Of a stretch of 64,000 bases of DNA, positions 62,384 through 64,000 are shown piece after piece. Below the pieces are notes generated by a model, which made no database searches, had not been told where the DNA came from, and was given only the letters and a program-made list of their open reading frames with translations. The first letter of the stretch is position 1, and each line of letters opens with the position of its first letter. The translations under genes were made by a program, and so were the position numbers. This stretch comes from Nonomuraea gerenzanensis. GTDB taxonomy: Bacteria; Actinomycetota; Actinomycetes; Streptosporangiales; Streptosporangiaceae. Location: NCBI RefSeq assembly GCF_020215645.1, contig NZ_CP084058.1:5332001-5396000 (forward strand), written 5' to 3'.

Positions 62384-63583
62384 TCAGGCGTCCCAGGCGA
62401 CCGGCAGGCTCTTGACGCCGTAGATGTCGGCGGCCTCCGGGCGCAGGGGGATCTGGTCGGCCGGTACGGCCAGGCGCAGCGTGGGGAAGCGGTCGAGCAG
62501 GGCGGGCAGGGCGACGCGCAGCTCGACGCGGGCGAGCTGCTGGCCCAGGCACTGGTGGATGCCGTGGCTGAAGGCCAGGTGGCCGCCGTCCTGCCGGTGG
62601 ATGTCGAGGGCGTGGGGGTCGGTGAAGCGGTCGGGGTCGCGGTTGGCAGTGTTGAGGGAGATGATGACCGTGGTGCCGGCCGTGATCGTGTGGCCGGCCA
62701 GCTCGACGTCTTCGAGCGCGACCCGGAAGAACTGCTTGGCGACGGTCAGGTAGCGCAGCAGCTCTTCCACGGCCTGGTCGGTGAGTGACGGGTCGGTGCG
62801 CAGGGCGGCGAGCTGATCGGGGTTCCGCAGCAGGGCGAAGGTGCCCAGCGCCAGCATGTTGGCGGTGGTGTCGAACCCGGCCGACAGCAGGATCAGGGCC
62901 ATGCCCTGCAGCTCCTCGTCGGTCAGGTCGCTGTCGGTCAGGTCGCTGAGCACGTCGTCGGTGGGGTCGGCGCGCTTGGCGGCGACCAGCCCGGCGAGGT
63001 ACTGCTGGGTCGCGACGTAGGCGGCGCCCACCTCCTCGTCGCTGGCCTCGCCGCCGAGGAAGGTGTCGATGTTCTCCTGGAAGAAGCCGCGGTCCTCGTA
63101 CGGCACGCCCAGCAGCTCGCAGATCACGACGGCGGGGATGGGCTTGGCGAAGGCGGTCACCAGGTCGGCCGTCGGCCCGGCCTTCTCCATGGCGTCCAGG
63201 TGCTCGGCGGTGATCTGCTCGACCCGCTCGGTGAGCAGCCGCATCCGGCGGACGGTGAACTTGCCGACCAGCGGTTTGCGGTAGCGGCCGTGCTGCGGCT
63301 CGTCCATCAGCAGGAACTCACCGGGCGGTGCGGGAGGCACCTCGATGTCGCCGTAGTCGACGGTCGGGTGGTGCTTCATGAGCTCCCGGCGGGAGCTGAA
63401 GCGCGGGTCGGCCAGGATCGAGCGGGCCAGGTCGTAGCCGGTGACGATCCAGCCCTGGTGGCCGTCGGGGAAGGGGAAGCGGCTGATCGGGCCGTGCTCA
63501 CGCGCCTCGATCAGCTCCTTGGGCGGGTCGAAGGGGCAGCCGGGCTGACGGCTGGTGGGCATCGAGGGGAGGGTGTGGGTCAT
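62384..63583 (-). CDS. Cytochrome P450, CYP105-like
   Basis: 399 residues. The haem-binding loop is AFSHGIHQCLGQ with Cys345. The I-helix is SAGFDTTAN (235-240 with the acid-Thr pair), and the K-helix ExxR is Glu274-Arg277. The N-terminal PFDPP and the PHALDIHR segment are typical of actinobacterial class I P450s such as CYP105. It needs ferredoxin partners, none of which is adjacent. It starts nine bases behind the ABC-2 permease stop, so it is co-transcribed with the transporter. Possible roles are drug modification or late tailoring in biosynthesis. Confidence 0.94.
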   Translation of the reverse strand: MTHTLPSMPTSRQPGCPFDPPKELIEAREHGPISRFPFPDGHQGWIVTGYDLARSILADPRFSSRRELMKHHPTVDYGDIEVPPAPPGEFLLMDEPQHGRYRKPLVGKFTVRRMRLLTERVEQITAEHLDAMEKAGPTADLVTAFAKPIPAVVICELLGVPYEDRGFFQENIDTFLGGEASDEEVGAAYVATQQYLAGLVAAKRADPTDDVLSDLTDSDLTDEELQGMALILLSAGFDTTANMLALGTFALLRNPDQLAALRTDPSLTDQAVEELLRYLTVAKQFFRVALEDVELAGHTITAGTTVIISLNTANRDPDRFTDPHALDIHRQDGGHLAFSHGIHQCLGQQLARVELRVALPALLDRFPTLRLAVPADQIPLRPEAADIYGVKSLPVAWDA

Positions 63584-63592
63584 GAGGGCTCC

Positions 63593-64000
63593 TCAGGAGA
63601 TCTTGCGGCGGTAGGTGTTCATGGCGAAGGCGTAGGCGACGACGAGGATGCCGGCGCACCAGCCCAGGGCGACCCAGATGTCGTTGCCGACCGGCTGCTC
63701 GGCGAACAGGGCGCGGATGGCGTTGACGATGGAGGTCACCGGCTGGTGGTCGGCGAAGACGCGCAGCGGGGTGGGCATGGTGTCGGTGGGCACGAAGGCG
63801 GAGCTGAGGAAGGGCAGGAAGATGAGCGGGTAGGAGAACGCGCTCGCCCCCTCCATGGTCTTGGCCGACAGGCCGGGGATGACGGCGATCCAGGTCAGCG
63901 CCAGGGTGAACAGGACCAGGATGCCCGCCACCGACAGCCACGCCAGCACTCCGGCCCCCGAGCGGAAGCCCATGAGCAGCGCCACGAGCATCACGACCAC
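63593..64000 (-). CDS. ABC-2 type permease (DrrB-like), C-terminal part
   Basis: Only the last 135 or so residues are in the window; the N-terminus lies beyond the right edge. Hydrophobic helices alternate with the ABC-2 signature LTWIAVIPGLSAKTMEGASA, FLPFLSSAFVPTDTMPTPLR and FADHQPVTSIVNAIRALFA. This is characteristic of DrrB-like daunorubicin-type exporters, which pair with an ATPase (DrrA) expected just upstream. The P450 follows nine bases downstream. A drug or natural-product export function is inferred. Confidence 0.9.
   Translation of the reverse strand: MVVMLVALLMGFRSGAGVLAWLSVAGILVLFTLALTWIAVIPGLSAKTMEGASAFSYPLIFLPFLSSAFVPTDTMPTPLRVFADHQPVTSIVNAIRALFAEQPVGNDIWVALGWCAGILVVAYAFAMNTYRRKIS

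Overview
The window is high-GC actinomycete DNA. Supporting signs are many GTG and TTG starts, GTGA/ATGA gene overlaps, a conservon CvnD end, an F420-type luciferase-like oxidoreductase, a PIG-L deacetylase of the mycothiol kind, DGPF/ECF42 sigma pairs, a NarL-type two-component system and a class I P450. A filamentous member of the Streptosporangiales (Nonomuraea or a relative) is my best guess. This is an inference from gene content and cannot be proven from the window.

Layout. 1-7.1 kb: end of a CvnD GTPase gene, a secreted DUF1838 protein, a coupled pair of DGPF (YCII) proteins, an LLM oxidoreductase with an SDR, a Tat-exported PhoX-like protein, a PhnB-like VOC protein and an AEC transporter. 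7.2-17.5 kb: cytochrome oxidase subunit I (ctaD), PIG-L, Nudix, small secreted proteins, an intact DGPF protein plus ECF42 sigma factor, polyphosphate kinase 2, DoxX, a Sua5/YrdC protein and lspA. 17.5-22 kb: a drug-modification locus (macrolide-type glycosyltransferase plus Vat-like acetyltransferase) with a divergent TetR gene preceded by a chain of overlapping mini-ORFs, then a second TetR gene divergent from an SDR. 22-29.4 kb: an accessory and decayed zone with a broken AhpD-like gene, a membrane-anchored NB-ARC/TPR STAND protein with 126-bp DNA repeats, a fused and broken DGPF-ECF42 remnant, a broken NTF2-like gene and a complete IS701-type element. The IS sits exactly between a secreted-protein gene and its terminator.

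29.4-39.5 kb: a PadR regulator with a rifampicin-monooxygenase-like enzyme, then the most unusual locus. This is a single 606-residue TetR-LacI double regulator, divergent from two large secreted modular proteins. One is a GSDH-type sugar dehydrogenase with PKD and two CBM6 domains. The other joins ThuA, DUF1080, CBM6 and GH99-like domains. I read this as a locally regulated carbohydrate-utilisation locus. 39.5-49.1 kb: an HTH gene under a 42-bp perfect palindrome coupled to an alpha/beta hydrolase, a DUF2243-ctaG pair, a large FAD/NAD(P)-binding protein, a haem-oxygenase-like iron redox enzyme, a Tat-exported berberine-bridge-type oxidase and a NarL-type kinase/regulator pair. 49.1-64 kb: three genes resembling a type VII secretion-associated set, an enolase-superfamily gene with an internal deletion, an FAD hydroxylase, lgt, an MFS exporter, a MarR-MFS operon with a terminator, a sulfatase, and a P450 just behind an ABC-2 permease that runs off the window.

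Two themes recur. Short tandem duplications span the stop codon at many gene ends. Local palindromes lie in front of genes for local regulators. Several genes are broken or carry altered active sites; these are listed separately.
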